Shown: positions 41,205 to 50,429, numbered from the stretch's first letter. The stretch: DNA of 64,000 nt from Azospirillum doebereinerae (GCF_003989665.1 NZ_RZIJ01000030.1:1-64000), one strand, 5' to 3'. Numbers and translations are program-made. Notes: a model not told the origin generated them from the sequence alone.

Positions 41205-42200
41205 ATGCGGAGGCTTTGGGTTCGGGCGGTTGGCCTTTCGATGGCCGCCCTGTCGATGGCCGGGCTGGCGACGCTGGCCGCCGGGACGGCGCAGGCGGCC
41301 TATCCCGACCGTCCGGTGCGGATCGTGGTGCCGTTCTCGGCCGGCGGCGGGCAGGACATCTTCATCCGCGTCATCGCCAACAAGGTCTCCGAACAGCTGG
41401 GCCAGCCGCTGGTCATCGACAACCGTCCGGGCGCGTCGGGCAACATCGGCGCCAGCACGGTCGCCGCCGCCGCGCCCGACGGCTACACGGTGCTGCTCGG
41501 CACGGCGGCGACGCACGGCATGAACCAGGCGCTGTTCAAGAAGCTCGACTTCGACGCGATCAAGAGCTTCGAGCCGGTGGCGCTGGTCGCCGTGGTGCCG
41601 CTGGTGCTGGTCACCCACCCCTCGGTGCCGGCCAAGACGACTCCCGAGCTGGTCGCCTACCTGAAGGCCAACCCCGGCACGTTCAACTACGGCTCGTCGG
41701 GCACCGGCGCGCCGCTGCATCTGGCCGGCGAGCTGTTCAAGAAGTCGGCGAGGGTGGACGTGGTCCACGTTCCTTACAAGGGCTCGGCCCCCGCCATCGC
41801 CGACCTGCTGGCCGGCCGCACCATCCTGCAATTCGACACCTTCGCCGCCACCAACCAGCACGTCGCGGCGGGCTCGCTGAACCGTCTGGCGGTGGCGGGG
41901 CCGTCCCGCTCGCACGGCGCGCCGGACGTGCCGACGCTGCTCGAACAGGGCATCCCCGGCGTGGACGCCTATTCCACCAGCGCCATCTTCCTCCCGGCCG
42001 GAACGCCGCCGGCCATCGTCGACCGCCTGAACGCGGTGTTCCGCGCCGCCGTCTCCGACCCGTCCTTGGCCGGCAAGCTGGCCGAGATCGGCTTCGACCC
42101 GGTCACCGATTCGACCCCCGCCAGCCTGAAGGCGCATGTCGAGGCCGAGATCGCCAAATGGGCGCGCATCGTCGCCGACTCCGGCATCCAGGCGGAGTGA
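41205..42200 (+). CDS. tripartite tricarboxylate transporter binding protein (TctC family), copy 1
   Basis: 331-residue periplasmic binding protein with a Sec signal peptide (about 1-31, AQA-A). YPDRPVRIVVPFSAGGGQD and IDNRPGASGNIGASTVA are the Bug/TctC family signature; VHVPYKGSAPAIADLLAGR is the conserved middle part. It would capture an organic acid for the TctAB membrane unit encoded 6 kb downstream. The ATG at 41205 is preceded by GGAG; a GTG 12 bases earlier is possible. First gene of the operon divergent from LysR. Confidence 0.93.
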   Translation: MRRLWVRAVGLSMAALSMAGLATLAAGTAQAAYPDRPVRIVVPFSAGGGQDIFIRVIANKVSEQLGQPLVIDNRPGASGNIGASTVAAAAPDGYTVLLGTAATHGMNQALFKKLDFDAIKSFEPVALVAVVPLVLVTHPSVPAKTTPELVAYLKANPGTFNYGSSGTGAPLHLAGELFKKSARVDVVHVPYKGSAPAIADLLAGRTILQFDTFAATNQHVAAGSLNRLAVAGPSRSHGAPDVPTLLEQGIPGVDAYSTSAIFLPAGTPPAIVDRLNAVFRAAVSDPSLAGKLAEIGFDPVTDSTPASLKAHVEAEIAKWARIVADSGIQAE

Positions 42201-42207
42201 GCGGAGC

Positions 42208-43071
42208 ATGAGCGGCGCCCCTCCCCGCATCGGTTTCATCGGCTTCGGCGAAGTGGCCTCGCACGTGATGCCGGGCCTGCGCGCCGCCGGGCTGACCGAC
42301 GTGACCGTCTGCGCCCGCCGCCAAGAGGCGCGCGACCGCGCCGCCGGGCTGGGCGCCACGGCCAGCGCCGATATCGCCGCGCTGGCGGACCGCGACGTGG
42401 TGTTCGCCTCCGTGCCGGGATTGGCCGCCGTGGACGCCGCCCGGAGCGCCGCCGGCCTGCCGTCGAGCGTCCTCTATGTGGACGTGAGTTCGCTGGACCC
42501 CGCCGGCAAGCGCGCGGCGGCCGAGCTGGCACCGGGCGTGTTCGTGGACGCCGCCATCCTCGGTTCGGCGGTCGAGCGCGGCCACCGGGTTCCGCTGGTC
42601 GCCTCGGGGCCGGGCGCCGCCCGCTTCGCCGAGCTCTTCACGCCCCACGGCATGGTCATTTCGGTGGTCGGCGAGCGGCCCGGCGAAGCGGCGGCGATCA
42701 AGCTGGTGCGCAGCGTCTTCGTGAAGGGGCTCGAAGCCCTCTACGTCGAGGCCTTCGTCGCCGCCCGCCGCCTCGGCGTGCTCGACACGGTGGAGGCCAG
42801 CGTCGCCGAGTTCCTCGACGCCCGCCCGGCGAAGGACACCGCCGCGATGCTGCTGCGCTCGCATCTCCTGCACGCCGCCCGCCGGGCCGAGGAATGCGCG
42901 CTGTCCGCCCGCATGGTGGAGGAGTCCGGCCTCGACCCGCTGCTGTCCGCCGCCACCGCTACGCTGATGGCCCGCACCGCCGCCCGCATTCCGCACCCCG
43001 ACGTCGAGGGCCGCCCCACCGTGGCGCAATCCGTTGCCCTGCTCGACGAATCCCTAGGAGACCATCGGTGA
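42208..43071 (+). CDS. NAD(P)-dependent oxidoreductase with DUF1932 domain
   Basis: 287 residues. An N-terminal Rossmann fold (IGFIGFGEVASHVM) of the 6-phosphogluconate/3-hydroxyisobutyrate dehydrogenase type is followed by an all-helical C-terminal DUF1932 domain (about 190-265). The catalytic Lys is probably in AIKLVRSVFVKGLEAL. It likely oxidises a hydroxy acid in the catabolic route of this operon. It lies 7 bases after the binding protein gene and overlaps the next gene by 4 bases (GTGA). Confidence 0.87.
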   Translation: MSGAPPRIGFIGFGEVASHVMPGLRAAGLTDVTVCARRQEARDRAAGLGATASADIAALADRDVVFASVPGLAAVDAARSAAGLPSSVLYVDVSSLDPAGKRAAAELAPGVFVDAAILGSAVERGHRVPLVASGPGAARFAELFTPHGMVISVVGERPGEAAAIKLVRSVFVKGLEALYVEAFVAARRLGVLDTVEASVAEFLDARPAKDTAAMLLRSHLLHAARRAEECALSARMVEESGLDPLLSAATATLMARTAARIPHPDVEGRPTVAQSVALLDESLGDHR

Positions 43072-44261
43072 AAATCGCCCGCGTCGAAACCTTCCTGTTC
43101 CATCCGGGCAGCGGCAAGAACCTGCTGTTCGTGCGCATCGAGACCGAAAGCGGCCTGCACGGCTGGGGCGAGGCCTATGTCTCGGTCAAGAAGGAGAAGG
43201 TGGTCGATCAGTATCTGAAGGCCATCGCCTCCTACCTGATCGGCCGCAGCGCCTTCAACATCCGCCATCTCGGCCAGATCCTGTTCGACGACTTCGCCAT
43301 CCGCCGCAGCTCGGTCGATTTCCTCTGCGCCTGGAGCGCGGTCGAGATCGCCCTGTGGGATCTCGTCGGCAAGAAGGCCGGGCTGCCGCTGCACAACATC
43401 CTGGGCGGAGCGGTGCGCGAGAAGGTGCGCGTCTACGCCAACGGCTGGTGGTACGGCGTCGATTCCATCGAGAAGACGGTGGAGCGCGCCCTGGCGGTCA
43501 AGGCAATGGGCTACACCGCCCTGAAATGGGATCCCTTCCCCGGCCCTTGGCGCACCTTCGTCTCGTCGGCGGAGGAGGATTACGCGGTCGACAACGTCCG
43601 CGCCGTGCGCGAGGCGGTCGGGCCGGAGATGGACCTGCTGATCGACGCCCACCGCCGGGTGGCGCCGCACCACGCGATCCGCGTCGCCCGCCGGCTGGCC
43701 GAATTCGGCATCTACTGCTACGAGGAGCCCTGCCTCTCCGACAACATCGATCTGGTGGCCGAGGTCCGGCAGGCCATCGACGTGCCGGTGGTGACGGGCG
43801 AGACCCTCTACACCAAGGAGGATTTCGTGCCGGTGCTGGCCAAGCGCGCCGCCGACATCCTCAACCCGGACGTCTGCGCGGTCGGCGGCATCGGCGCGAT
43901 GCTCGACATCGCCGCCATGGCCCAGCCGCACGCGGTCGCCATCAGCCCGCACAACTACAACAGCACCATCGTCGGTCTGGCGGCGACGCTGCACCTGTCG
44001 GCGGTGATCCCCAACTTCACCATCGCCGAGCTGTTCATCAACCTCCAGGAACCCTGCGACGCCATCACGCCCTCGCCCATCGTCATCGAGGAGGGCGGCT
44101 GGGCGGTGCTGCCGACCGCCCCCGGCCTCGGCGTCGAGATCGACCGCGAGGCGCTGCTCGCCCGCCCCTACCAGGACTTCCCGCACAAGGACATGCGCCA
44201 GTACTGGGAGGAATTCCCGCGCAAGAACTACGTGTGGGGCGTCGCCAACGTCACGCGCTGA
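43068..44261 (+). CDS. mandelate racemase/enolase-superfamily dehydratase
   Basis: 397 residues. N-terminal capping domain and a TIM barrel. Metal ligands are D193 (LLIDAHRR), E219 (CYEEP) and E245 (TGETLY); H295 in ISPHNYNS and H195 are further candidates for acid/base catalysis, with K153 in TALKWDPF. Asp-x-His at the first metal site resembles sugar-acid dehydratases such as galactonate dehydratase. The substrate is unknown, probably a hydroxylated acid taken up by the transporter. GTG start with TAGGAG upstream, overlapping the preceding stop. Confidence 0.9.
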   Translation: MKIARVETFLFHPGSGKNLLFVRIETESGLHGWGEAYVSVKKEKVVDQYLKAIASYLIGRSAFNIRHLGQILFDDFAIRRSSVDFLCAWSAVEIALWDLVGKKAGLPLHNILGGAVREKVRVYANGWWYGVDSIEKTVERALAVKAMGYTALKWDPFPGPWRTFVSSAEEDYAVDNVRAVREAVGPEMDLLIDAHRRVAPHHAIRVARRLAEFGIYCYEEPCLSDNIDLVAEVRQAIDVPVVTGETLYTKEDFVPVLAKRAADILNPDVCAVGGIGAMLDIAAMAQPHAVAISPHNYNSTIVGLAATLHLSAVIPNFTIAELFINLQEPCDAITPSPIVIEEGGWAVLPTAPGLGVEIDREALLARPYQDFPHKDMRQYWEEFPRKNYVWGVANVTR

Positions 44262-44309
44262 TCCTTCCCATTCCCTGATCCCCCTTTCCTGATTTCGGGA
44301 CCCTTTCCC

Positions 44310-44981
44310 ATGCCCCACGTCAACGACCACCGCCGCCCCTCCCCGGACCTCGTCCGCGCCTTCGCCACCGTGGCCGCCGCCACCGCCCACGAGGCGCAGG
44401 GCCGCACCGGCGCGCTCGCCTCCGGCGTCAAGCCGATCTATTCCGGCATGCGGCTGCTCGGCCCCGCCTTCACCTGCGAATGCCCGCCGGGCGACAACCT
44501 GACCCTGCACGCGGCGCTCAAGCTCGCCAAGCCGGGCGACGTGCTGGTCTGCGCGACCGGCGGCTTCACCGAACAGGGCCTGTTCGGCGACGTGATGGCG
44601 AGCTGCGCCAAGGGCAACGGCATCGCCGGGCTGCTGACCGACGGCGGCGTGCGCGACGGCGCCACCATCCGCGACATCGGCTTCCCGGTCTTCGCCCGCG
44701 CCCAGTCCATCATCGGCACGGTCAAGGAGAGCCTCGGCCCCATCGGCCGCCCGGTGGTGATCGCCGGGGTCACGGTGAACCCCGGCGACCTGATCATCGG
44801 CGACGACGACGGCGTCGTGGTGGTGCCGCTTGAGACGGCGAAAGCGGTGCTGGCCGCCAGCCGCGAGCGCGAGAAGAAGGAGGAGCGCTTCCGCGAGGCG
44901 CTGCTCAGCGGCAAGACCACCTGGGACATGCTGAACCTGGACGCCCTGCTGCAAAGCAAGGGCATCGAACTGACGCACTGA
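44310..44981 (+). CDS. RraA-fold aldolase/decarboxylase, copy 1
   Basis: 223 residues, similar to 4-carboxy-4-hydroxy-2-oxoadipate (CHA/HMG) aldolases of the RraA fold. The pattern PGDNLTLHAALKLAKPGDVLV, GIAGLLTDGGVRDGATI and IIGDDDGVVVVP is typical; Arg and Asp of TDGGVRD bind the substrate and metal. Such enzymes cleave or decarboxylate keto acids. It probably works downstream of the enolase-superfamily dehydratase in the same operon. Confidence 0.88.
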   Translation: MPHVNDHRRPSPDLVRAFATVAAATAHEAQGRTGALASGVKPIYSGMRLLGPAFTCECPPGDNLTLHAALKLAKPGDVLVCATGGFTEQGLFGDVMASCAKGNGIAGLLTDGGVRDGATIRDIGFPVFARAQSIIGTVKESLGPIGRPVVIAGVTVNPGDLIIGDDDGVVVVPLETAKAVLAASREREKKEERFREALLSGKTTWDMLNLDALLQSKGIELTH

Positions 44982-45003
44982 CGCTTCTCTTGAATTGCGA
45001 ATG

Positions 45004-45031
45004 AGCCCCTCTCCCTCGCGGGAGAAGGGCT
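45004..45031. repeat. REP-like palindrome inside the transporter operon
   Basis: AGCCCCTCTCCC and GGGAGAAGGGCT form a stem with one mismatch and a 4-base loop. It is nearly the same sequence as the palindrome at 34580-34608, hence a dispersed intergenic element. It lies between the first RraA gene and the second binding protein gene. Confidence 0.75.
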
Positions 45032-45066
45032 TCAAGCGACAGCCCCACCCAGTCGGAACCGACACC

Positions 45067-46056
45067 ATGTCCAAACTTCGCCGCGCGCTCCTCGTCGCCG
45101 GCCTGCTGGCGCCGCTGGCCGTGCTTGTGACCGGCACGCCGGGCGCGCAGGCCGCCGACGCCTACCCCTCACGGCCGGTCAAGCTGGTCGTCCCCTTCCC
45201 ACCCGGCGGCTCCAACGACCTGCTGGCCCGCGAGATCGCCGACGCTCTCGCACAGCGCCTGAAGGCCCCCTTCGTCGTCGAGAACAAGGGCGGCGCCGGC
45301 GGCGCCATCGGCATCGAGGCGGTCGCCAAGTCCCCGGCCGACGGCTACACCATCCTGGTGGTGTCCAACAGCCTCGTCACCGCCCCGGCGCTCAACCGCC
45401 AGCTCCGCTTCGACGCCGTCAAGGACTTCACGCCGATCTCGCTGGTCGCCGAGCTGCCGACCGTGCTGGCGGTGACGCCCGACGTGCCGGGCGCGACGCT
45501 GGCCGAGGCGCTGGCCTACATCAAGGCCAACCCCGGCAAGCTGAACTACGCCTCGGCCGGCATCGGCGCGCCGCAGCACCTCTCCACCGAATACCTGAAA
45601 TCGGCCACCGGTGCCGACATCGTCCACATTCCGCTGCAAGGCCAGGGTCAGATGCTGACCGAGATGCTGGGCGGCCGCGTGCAATTGATGATCGGCGTGT
45701 TCAGCACCGCCCAGCCCTATTTCGCCAAGGGCGCGCTGAAGGCGCTGGCCACCGGCGGCGCCAAGCGCACCCCCGCCGCCCCCGACCTGCCGACCATCGC
45801 CGAGGCCGGCGTGCCCGGCTACGGCGTGCAGTGGTGGCTGGGGGCGCTGGCCCCGGCCGGGACGCCGCCCGACATCGTCGCCCTGCTCAACCGCGAGATC
45901 CTGGCGCTCGGCCAGGACACCGCCTTCCGCGCCAAGCTGGCCGCCGCCGGCATCGACTGGGTCGGCTCTGGCCCGGCCGAGTTCAGCCAGACGCTGGTGA
46001 AGGATCTGGCGCTGTGGACGAAAGTGGTCGCTGACGCCGGCATCGAGGCCAAGTGA
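45067..46056 (+). CDS. tripartite tricarboxylate transporter binding protein (TctC family), copy 2
   Basis: 329 residues with a Sec signal peptide (about 1-32). YPSRPVKLVVPFPPGGSNDLLAR and VVENKGGAGGAIGIEAVAK are the family signature. It shares the family fold with copy 1 at 41205 but differs over most of its length, so it is a distinct binding protein, not a recent duplicate. Both presumably share the TctBA membrane unit downstream. The start at 45067 begins the signal peptide; the open frame further upstream passes through the palindrome. Confidence 0.92.
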   Translation: MSKLRRALLVAGLLAPLAVLVTGTPGAQAADAYPSRPVKLVVPFPPGGSNDLLAREIADALAQRLKAPFVVENKGGAGGAIGIEAVAKSPADGYTILVVSNSLVTAPALNRQLRFDAVKDFTPISLVAELPTVLAVTPDVPGATLAEALAYIKANPGKLNYASAGIGAPQHLSTEYLKSATGADIVHIPLQGQGQMLTEMLGGRVQLMIGVFSTAQPYFAKGALKALATGGAKRTPAAPDLPTIAEAGVPGYGVQWWLGALAPAGTPPDIVALLNREILALGQDTAFRAKLAAAGIDWVGSGPAEFSQTLVKDLALWTKVVADAGIEAK

Positions 46057-46835
46057 TGGATCCGCAAGTTGAAGCCGAACTGGCCCCCTTCGCGGCCGAC
46101 CTGCTAGGCCTGCTGCCGCCGGAGATGATCCGGCGCGTCGCCATCCCCCGCCCCTCCGCCGAGCTTATCGCCGGGTACAAGGCGCTGCCCGACCTGACCT
46201 CGGTGGTGGCGGACATTCTCGACGATCTCGGCTTCGACACCGCGATCCCCGGCGGGCGGCTGTCCCCGCTCGCCCCGGAGCAGCGGATCGTCGGCCCGGC
46301 CGTCACCGTGCGGCAGGCCCGCGTGCGCCGTCCGGCCGGCTATGGCGTCGCCCACCGCCTGGTCCCGCGCCTGGGCGGGCTCGATCAGGTGACGCTGAGC
46401 CGTCCCGGCGATGTGCTGGTGATCGACGCCGGGGGCGCCGACGACGCGTCGAGCTTCGGCGGGCTGATGGCGACGGCGGTGCACAGCCGCGGGCTGGCCG
46501 GGGTGGTGGTCGACGGCTGCGTGCGCGACGCCGAATCCATGCGGCGCATGGGGCTGGCGGTGTGGTCGCGCGGCCTGACCCCGCGCACCGGCAAGCACCG
46601 GTTGGAGATCGTCGAGTTCAACGGCGTGATCGACATCGGCGGCACCCAGGTGCAGGCCGGCGACCTGCTGCTCGGCGACCGCGACGGGCTGATCGCCGTG
46701 CCGGCCGATCTTGTGGACGAGGTGTTGCGGCGCGCCCAGGCGGCAACGGCCGGCGAGACGGCGCTGATCGCCAGCGTCCAGCGCGGCGACGCCCCGCGCG
46801 ACAGCATGTCCGTGCTGCCACCCGAGAAATGGTGA
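46056..46835 (+). CDS. RraA-family protein, copy 2
   Basis: 259 residues with an RraA-type fold (about 45-225). GRLSPLAPEQRIVGPAVTVRQ, GLAGVVVDGCVRDAES and LLLGDRDGLIAVP are the recognisable motifs, with the VDGCVRD Arg/Asp pair retained. It is longer at the N-terminus than copy 1 and has a different loop (TPRTGKHRLEI), so it may use another substrate. TGATG overlap with the binding protein gene; a GTG one codon earlier is possible. Confidence 0.85.
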   Translation: MDPQVEAELAPFAADLLGLLPPEMIRRVAIPRPSAELIAGYKALPDLTSVVADILDDLGFDTAIPGGRLSPLAPEQRIVGPAVTVRQARVRRPAGYGVAHRLVPRLGGLDQVTLSRPGDVLVIDAGGADDASSFGGLMATAVHSRGLAGVVVDGCVRDAESMRRMGLAVWSRGLTPRTGKHRLEIVEFNGVIDIGGTQVQAGDLLLGDRDGLIAVPADLVDEVLRRAQAATAGETALIASVQRGDAPRDSMSVLPPEKW

Positions 46836-46846
46836 GGGAAAAGTCC

Positions 46847-47293
46847 ATGAGCATCCGAAACACAAGCGACTTCGTGTCCGGTCTGGCGCTGGTCGCCGTC
46901 GGCGGCGGCGCGCTCTTCGCCGCCCGCGACTACGCCATGGGAACCGCCTTCCGCATGGGGCCGGGCTATTTCCCGGCGCTGCTGGGCGGGCTGCTGGCCC
47001 TGCTGGGCATCGCCATCAGCCTGCGCGCGCTGTGGATCGACGAGGGCAACCGGATGGGCGGAGTCGCGTGGCGGCCGCTGGTGCTGGTGCTGGGCGGGGT
47101 GCTGTCCTTCTCGGTGGCGCTGGGCGTGCTGGGGCTGGCGCTGGCCAGCCTGCTGGCGCTGACCGTCTCGGCGCTGGCGACGCACGACGTCCGCCATTGG
47201 GAGGTGCCGGTGCTGTCGCTGGGGCTCAGCGGCTTCTCGCTGGTCGTCTTCGTCTACGGGCTCGGCCTGCCCATCAAGATCTGGCCGGTCTGA
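46847..47293 (+). CDS. tctB: TctB-type small membrane subunit
   Basis: 148 residues with about four membrane segments (FVSGLALVAVGGGALFAA, YFPALLGGLLALLGIAISL, LVLVLGGVLSFSVALGVL and LSLGLSGFSLVVFVYGLGLP). This is the DctQ-like small subunit of tripartite tricarboxylate transporters. GAGGGAAAAG lies before the ATG. It sits 15 bases before tctA. Confidence 0.92.
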   Translation: MSIRNTSDFVSGLALVAVGGGALFAARDYAMGTAFRMGPGYFPALLGGLLALLGIAISLRALWIDEGNRMGGVAWRPLVLVLGGVLSFSVALGVLGLALASLLALTVSALATHDVRHWEVPVLSLGLSGFSLVVFVYGLGLPIKIWPV

Positions 47294-47308
47294 GCTTAAG
47301 GAGCGCGG

Positions 47309-48805
47309 ATGATGCTGAACGACCTGATCCTGGGCTTCTCGGTGGCGGCGACGCCGATCAATCTCTTCTACTGCCTGATGGGGTCGCTGTTCGGCACGCT
47401 GGTCGGCGTGCTGCCGGGGGTGGGGCCGGTGGTCACCATCGCCGTGCTGCTGCCCGCCACCTTCGCGCTGGAGCCGACCAGCGCGCTGATCATGCTGGCC
47501 GGCATCTACTACGGCGCCCAGTACGGCGGCTCGACCACCTCGATCCTGCTGAACCTGCCGGGCGAGACCTCGTCGGTGGTGACCTGCCTGGACGGCCACG
47601 CCATGGCCCGCCAGGGGCGCGCCGGGCCGGCGCTGGCGGTGTCGGCGCTGGGCTCCTTCTTCGCCGGCTGCGCCGCGACGCTGCTGATCGCGCTGTTCTC
47701 GCCGCTGCTGGGCGCCATCGCCGTCCGCTTCGGCCCGGCCGACTACTTCTCGCTGATGGTCGTCGGGCTGGTCGGGGCGGTGGTGCTGGCGCAGGGCTCG
47801 CTGCTGAAGGCGGTGTCGATGATCGTGCTGGGCCTGCTGCTCGGGCTGGTAGGGACCGACGTCAACTCGGCGGTGTCGCGCTTCGACTTCGGGCTGCCGG
47901 AGCTGGCGGACGGCATCAACTTCGTCGTGCTGGCGATGGGGCTGTTCGGGATCGGCGAGATCATCGTCACGCTGGAGCGCCGCAAGGACGAGGAGGGGAC
48001 CGTCATCCCCCACGGCCGGGTCTGGCCCAGCCGGGACGACGTCCGCCAGTCCTGGAAGCCGGTGCTGCGCGGCACCGCGCTGGGCTCGCTGCTGGGGCTG
48101 CTGCCGGGCGGGGGCACCGCGCTCGCCTCCTTCGCCGCCTACGCGCTGGAGAAGAAGCTGTCGCGCTCGCCCGAGCGCTTCGGCAAGGGCGCCATCGAGG
48201 GCGTCGCCGCCCCGGAATCGGCCAACAACGCGGCGGCCCAGACCTCGTTCATCCCGCTGCTGACGCTGGGGCTGCCGTCCAACGCGGTGATGGCGCTGAT
48301 GGTCGGCGCGATGATGATCCACGGCATCACGCCGGGTCCGCAGATCATGACCTCGCGGCCCGACCTGTTCTGGGGCATGATCGCCAGCATGTGGATCGGC
48401 AACCTGATGCTGGTGCTGCTCAACATGCCGATGATCGGGCTGTGGGTTCGGCTGCTGCGCATCCCCTACCGCCTGCTCTACCCGGCCATCCTGCTGTTCG
48501 CCTGCATCGGCATCTACAGCGTCAGCAACAGCGCCTTCGACGTCGGCCTCGCCGCCGCCTTCGGCCTGCTCGGCTACGTCCTGGTCAAGGCCGCCTTCGA
48601 GCCGGCGCCGCTGCTGCTGGGCTTCATCCTGGGACCGCTGATGGAGGAGAACCTGCGCCGGGCCATGACCATGTCGCGCGGCGACGCCGGCGTCTTCCTG
48701 CGCGAGCCGGTGAGCCTGGTCCTGCTGCTGCTGGCCGCCGCCCTCCTGGCCCTCACGCTGCTGCCGGCCGTCAAGCGCGGCCGCCAGGAGGTCTTCGTCG
48801 AGTGA
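47309..48805 (+). CDS. tctA: TctA large membrane subunit
   Basis: 498-residue, strongly hydrophobic protein with about ten to twelve membrane segments. The conserved family motifs GVLPGVGP, YYGAQYGGSTTSILLNLPGE and LLPGGGTALASF are all present, as is PEAANNA-like PESANNAAAQTSFIPLL. It forms the translocation pathway and works with TctB and periplasmic TctC proteins, driven by an ion gradient. Last gene of the operon. Confidence 0.96.
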   Translation: MMLNDLILGFSVAATPINLFYCLMGSLFGTLVGVLPGVGPVVTIAVLLPATFALEPTSALIMLAGIYYGAQYGGSTTSILLNLPGETSSVVTCLDGHAMARQGRAGPALAVSALGSFFAGCAATLLIALFSPLLGAIAVRFGPADYFSLMVVGLVGAVVLAQGSLLKAVSMIVLGLLLGLVGTDVNSAVSRFDFGLPELADGINFVVLAMGLFGIGEIIVTLERRKDEEGTVIPHGRVWPSRDDVRQSWKPVLRGTALGSLLGLLPGGGTALASFAAYALEKKLSRSPERFGKGAIEGVAAPESANNAAAQTSFIPLLTLGLPSNAVMALMVGAMMIHGITPGPQIMTSRPDLFWGMIASMWIGNLMLVLLNMPMIGLWVRLLRIPYRLLYPAILLFACIGIYSVSNSAFDVGLAAAFGLLGYVLVKAAFEPAPLLLGFILGPLMEENLRRAMTMSRGDAGVFLREPVSLVLLLLAAALLALTLLPAVKRGRQEVFVE

Positions 48806-48897
48806 GCCGCAACAGGGAAACGGTCCGGTTCGTCTGGCAAGCCGTCCGCCGTCCCCCCATGTCCCTCCCCACAAGGAACGAACAGGAGACGAGGGTT

Positions 48898-49866
48898 ATG
48901 GAGCAGCGACAGCTTGGCCGGACAAACCTGATGGTGGCTCCGCTCTGTTTCGGGGGCAACGTGTTCGGATGGACCGCCGACGAGGCGACATCCCATCGCC
49001 TGCTCGACAGCTTCATGGACGCCGGGTTCAACTTCATCGACACCGCCGACGTCTATTCCGCCTGGGCGCCCGGCAACAGCGGCGGCGAATCCGAGACCAT
49101 CATCGGCAATTGGATGGCAAGCCGAGGCAACCGGGACAAGGTGGTGCTCGCGACCAAGGTCGGGTCGGAGATGGGGCCCGGCAAGAAGGGACTGTCCCCC
49201 GCCTATATCCGTTCCGCCGTCGAGGCGTCGCTGCGCCGTCTGCGAACCGACCGCATCGACCTTTACCAATCCCACTGGGACGACCCCGACACGCCGTTCG
49301 AAGACACGCTGGGCATCTACAAGGATTTGATCGATCAGGGAAAAATCCAGGCCATCGGCGCCTCCAACCTCACTGCGGCGCGGCTGCGCGAGGCGTTGCG
49401 GACCAGCGAGCGAAGCGGGCTGCCGCGTTATGAAACTCTGCAACCCGAATACAATCTCTACGACCGCAAGGGTTACGAGGCGGAACTGGAAGGAGTGTGC
49501 CGGGAAAAGGAGTTGGGCGTCATCAGCTACTATTCGCTGGCCAGTGGTTTCCTGACCGGCAAATACCGCTCCGCCGGGGACGCCGGCAAGAGCGCGCGCG
49601 GCGGGAGCGCCGTTTCCAAATACCTGAACGAGCGGGGCCTTGCGATTCTGGACGCGCTGGACGAGGTGGCCGGACAGCACGAGGCGACGCCGGCGCAGGT
49701 GGCGCTCGCCTGGCTCATGGCCCGGCCCGGCCTGACCGCTCCGATCGCCAGCGCTTCGCGGGTCGAACAACTGGGTGATCTGTTCGCGGCGGCCCATTTG
49801 CGGCTCGATCCCGCGTCGATCGAGCGTTTGAACGCGGCAAGCGCCACCGAATCCGGGAACGGGTAA
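48898..49866 (+). CDS. aldo/keto reductase
   Basis: 322 residues, (alpha/beta)8 NADPH-dependent reductase. The catalytic tetrad is complete: D48 and Y53 (FIDTADVYS), K87 (LATKVG) and H126 (YQSHWDD). It belongs to the group of YajO/Tas/YghZ-like enzymes acting on small carbonyl compounds; substrate unknown. AGGAGACGAGG lies before the ATG. It follows tctA by 92 bases and could be co-transcribed, but it may have its own promoter. Confidence 0.93.
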   Translation: MEQRQLGRTNLMVAPLCFGGNVFGWTADEATSHRLLDSFMDAGFNFIDTADVYSAWAPGNSGGESETIIGNWMASRGNRDKVVLATKVGSEMGPGKKGLSPAYIRSAVEASLRRLRTDRIDLYQSHWDDPDTPFEDTLGIYKDLIDQGKIQAIGASNLTAARLREALRTSERSGLPRYETLQPEYNLYDRKGYEAELEGVCREKELGVISYYSLASGFLTGKYRSAGDAGKSARGGSAVSKYLNERGLAILDALDEVAGQHEATPAQVALAWLMARPGLTAPIASASRVEQLGDLFAAAHLRLDPASIERLNAASATESGNG

Positions 49867-50429
49867 AAAGGAGCGCGCCGGCTGATCATCCAAGCCGAGG
49901 CGCTCACCACCCAAGGCCCCGCCCGCTGTCCGGTCGGTTCGGCCTCGCGCGGGCCGGGCCGCCGGACACTTCCGAGCCGGCGTTGAACCTGCTCTTCCTG
50001 TTTCACGAGCGGCCGTGGTCACGGTGCCGTTGGGGCACCCGCTGCTGTTCGCTCGCCGCCTGGGTGGGACAAACACACGCGCGACGATTCACGAAACCCT
50101 GGTCGCCGCAGCAAAGGCTCGCCTCCTACGCCACACAGGCAAGACGACTCCGGAGGCAAGGGAGCACAGCCGATTGCACAACTCGCGCGGCGGCAACGAC
50201 GATCCCTTCCCCATCCGGACAGTGACCTCCGTGCAACACGCCGGCTGCGGCGCGCTCGGCCAAGTCATTCGTAGACAGACATTTCTTGCAGGCCCCGCCG
50301 CACCTCTCATATAATAATAATCATTCGCATTTTTGCCGATCCGCACCGATGTTCGCCTCGCTGGAGGACACGGTGCCGGCCGCTGAAGTTGCGTTGCAGA
50401 GACCGCCGTTTGGTAGAGGATCCGGCATT
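49867..50429. other. intergenic region ahead of the iron-uptake operon
   Basis: About 560 bases. The only clear signal is the Fur-type box near 50310. Several open frames occur on both strands, but none has a ribosome site or family resemblance, and the third-position GC bias seen in real genes here is weak. No terminator hairpin with a T-run is visible after the aldo/keto reductase. Confidence 0.5.
50310..50328 (+). promoter_or_regulatory. Fur-type iron box
   Basis: TATAATAATAATCATTCGC agrees with the 19-bp Fur consensus (GATAATGATAATCATTATC) at 15 positions. It is in an AT-rich window about 100 bases upstream of a TonB-dependent receptor gene, the expected place for iron repression. Alphaproteobacteria may use other regulators for similar sites. 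Confidence 0.6.

Noticed and set aside
46385..48874. 829-codon minus-strand frame opposite tctB/tctA
   Set aside because: The product is dominated by Gln, His, Arg and Asp from antisense reading of hydrophobic TctA codons. TctA itself is certain.
50015..50314. 99-codon plus-strand frame ahead of the TonB receptor
   Set aside because: No ribosome site, no family resemblance and it runs into the Fur-type promoter region.
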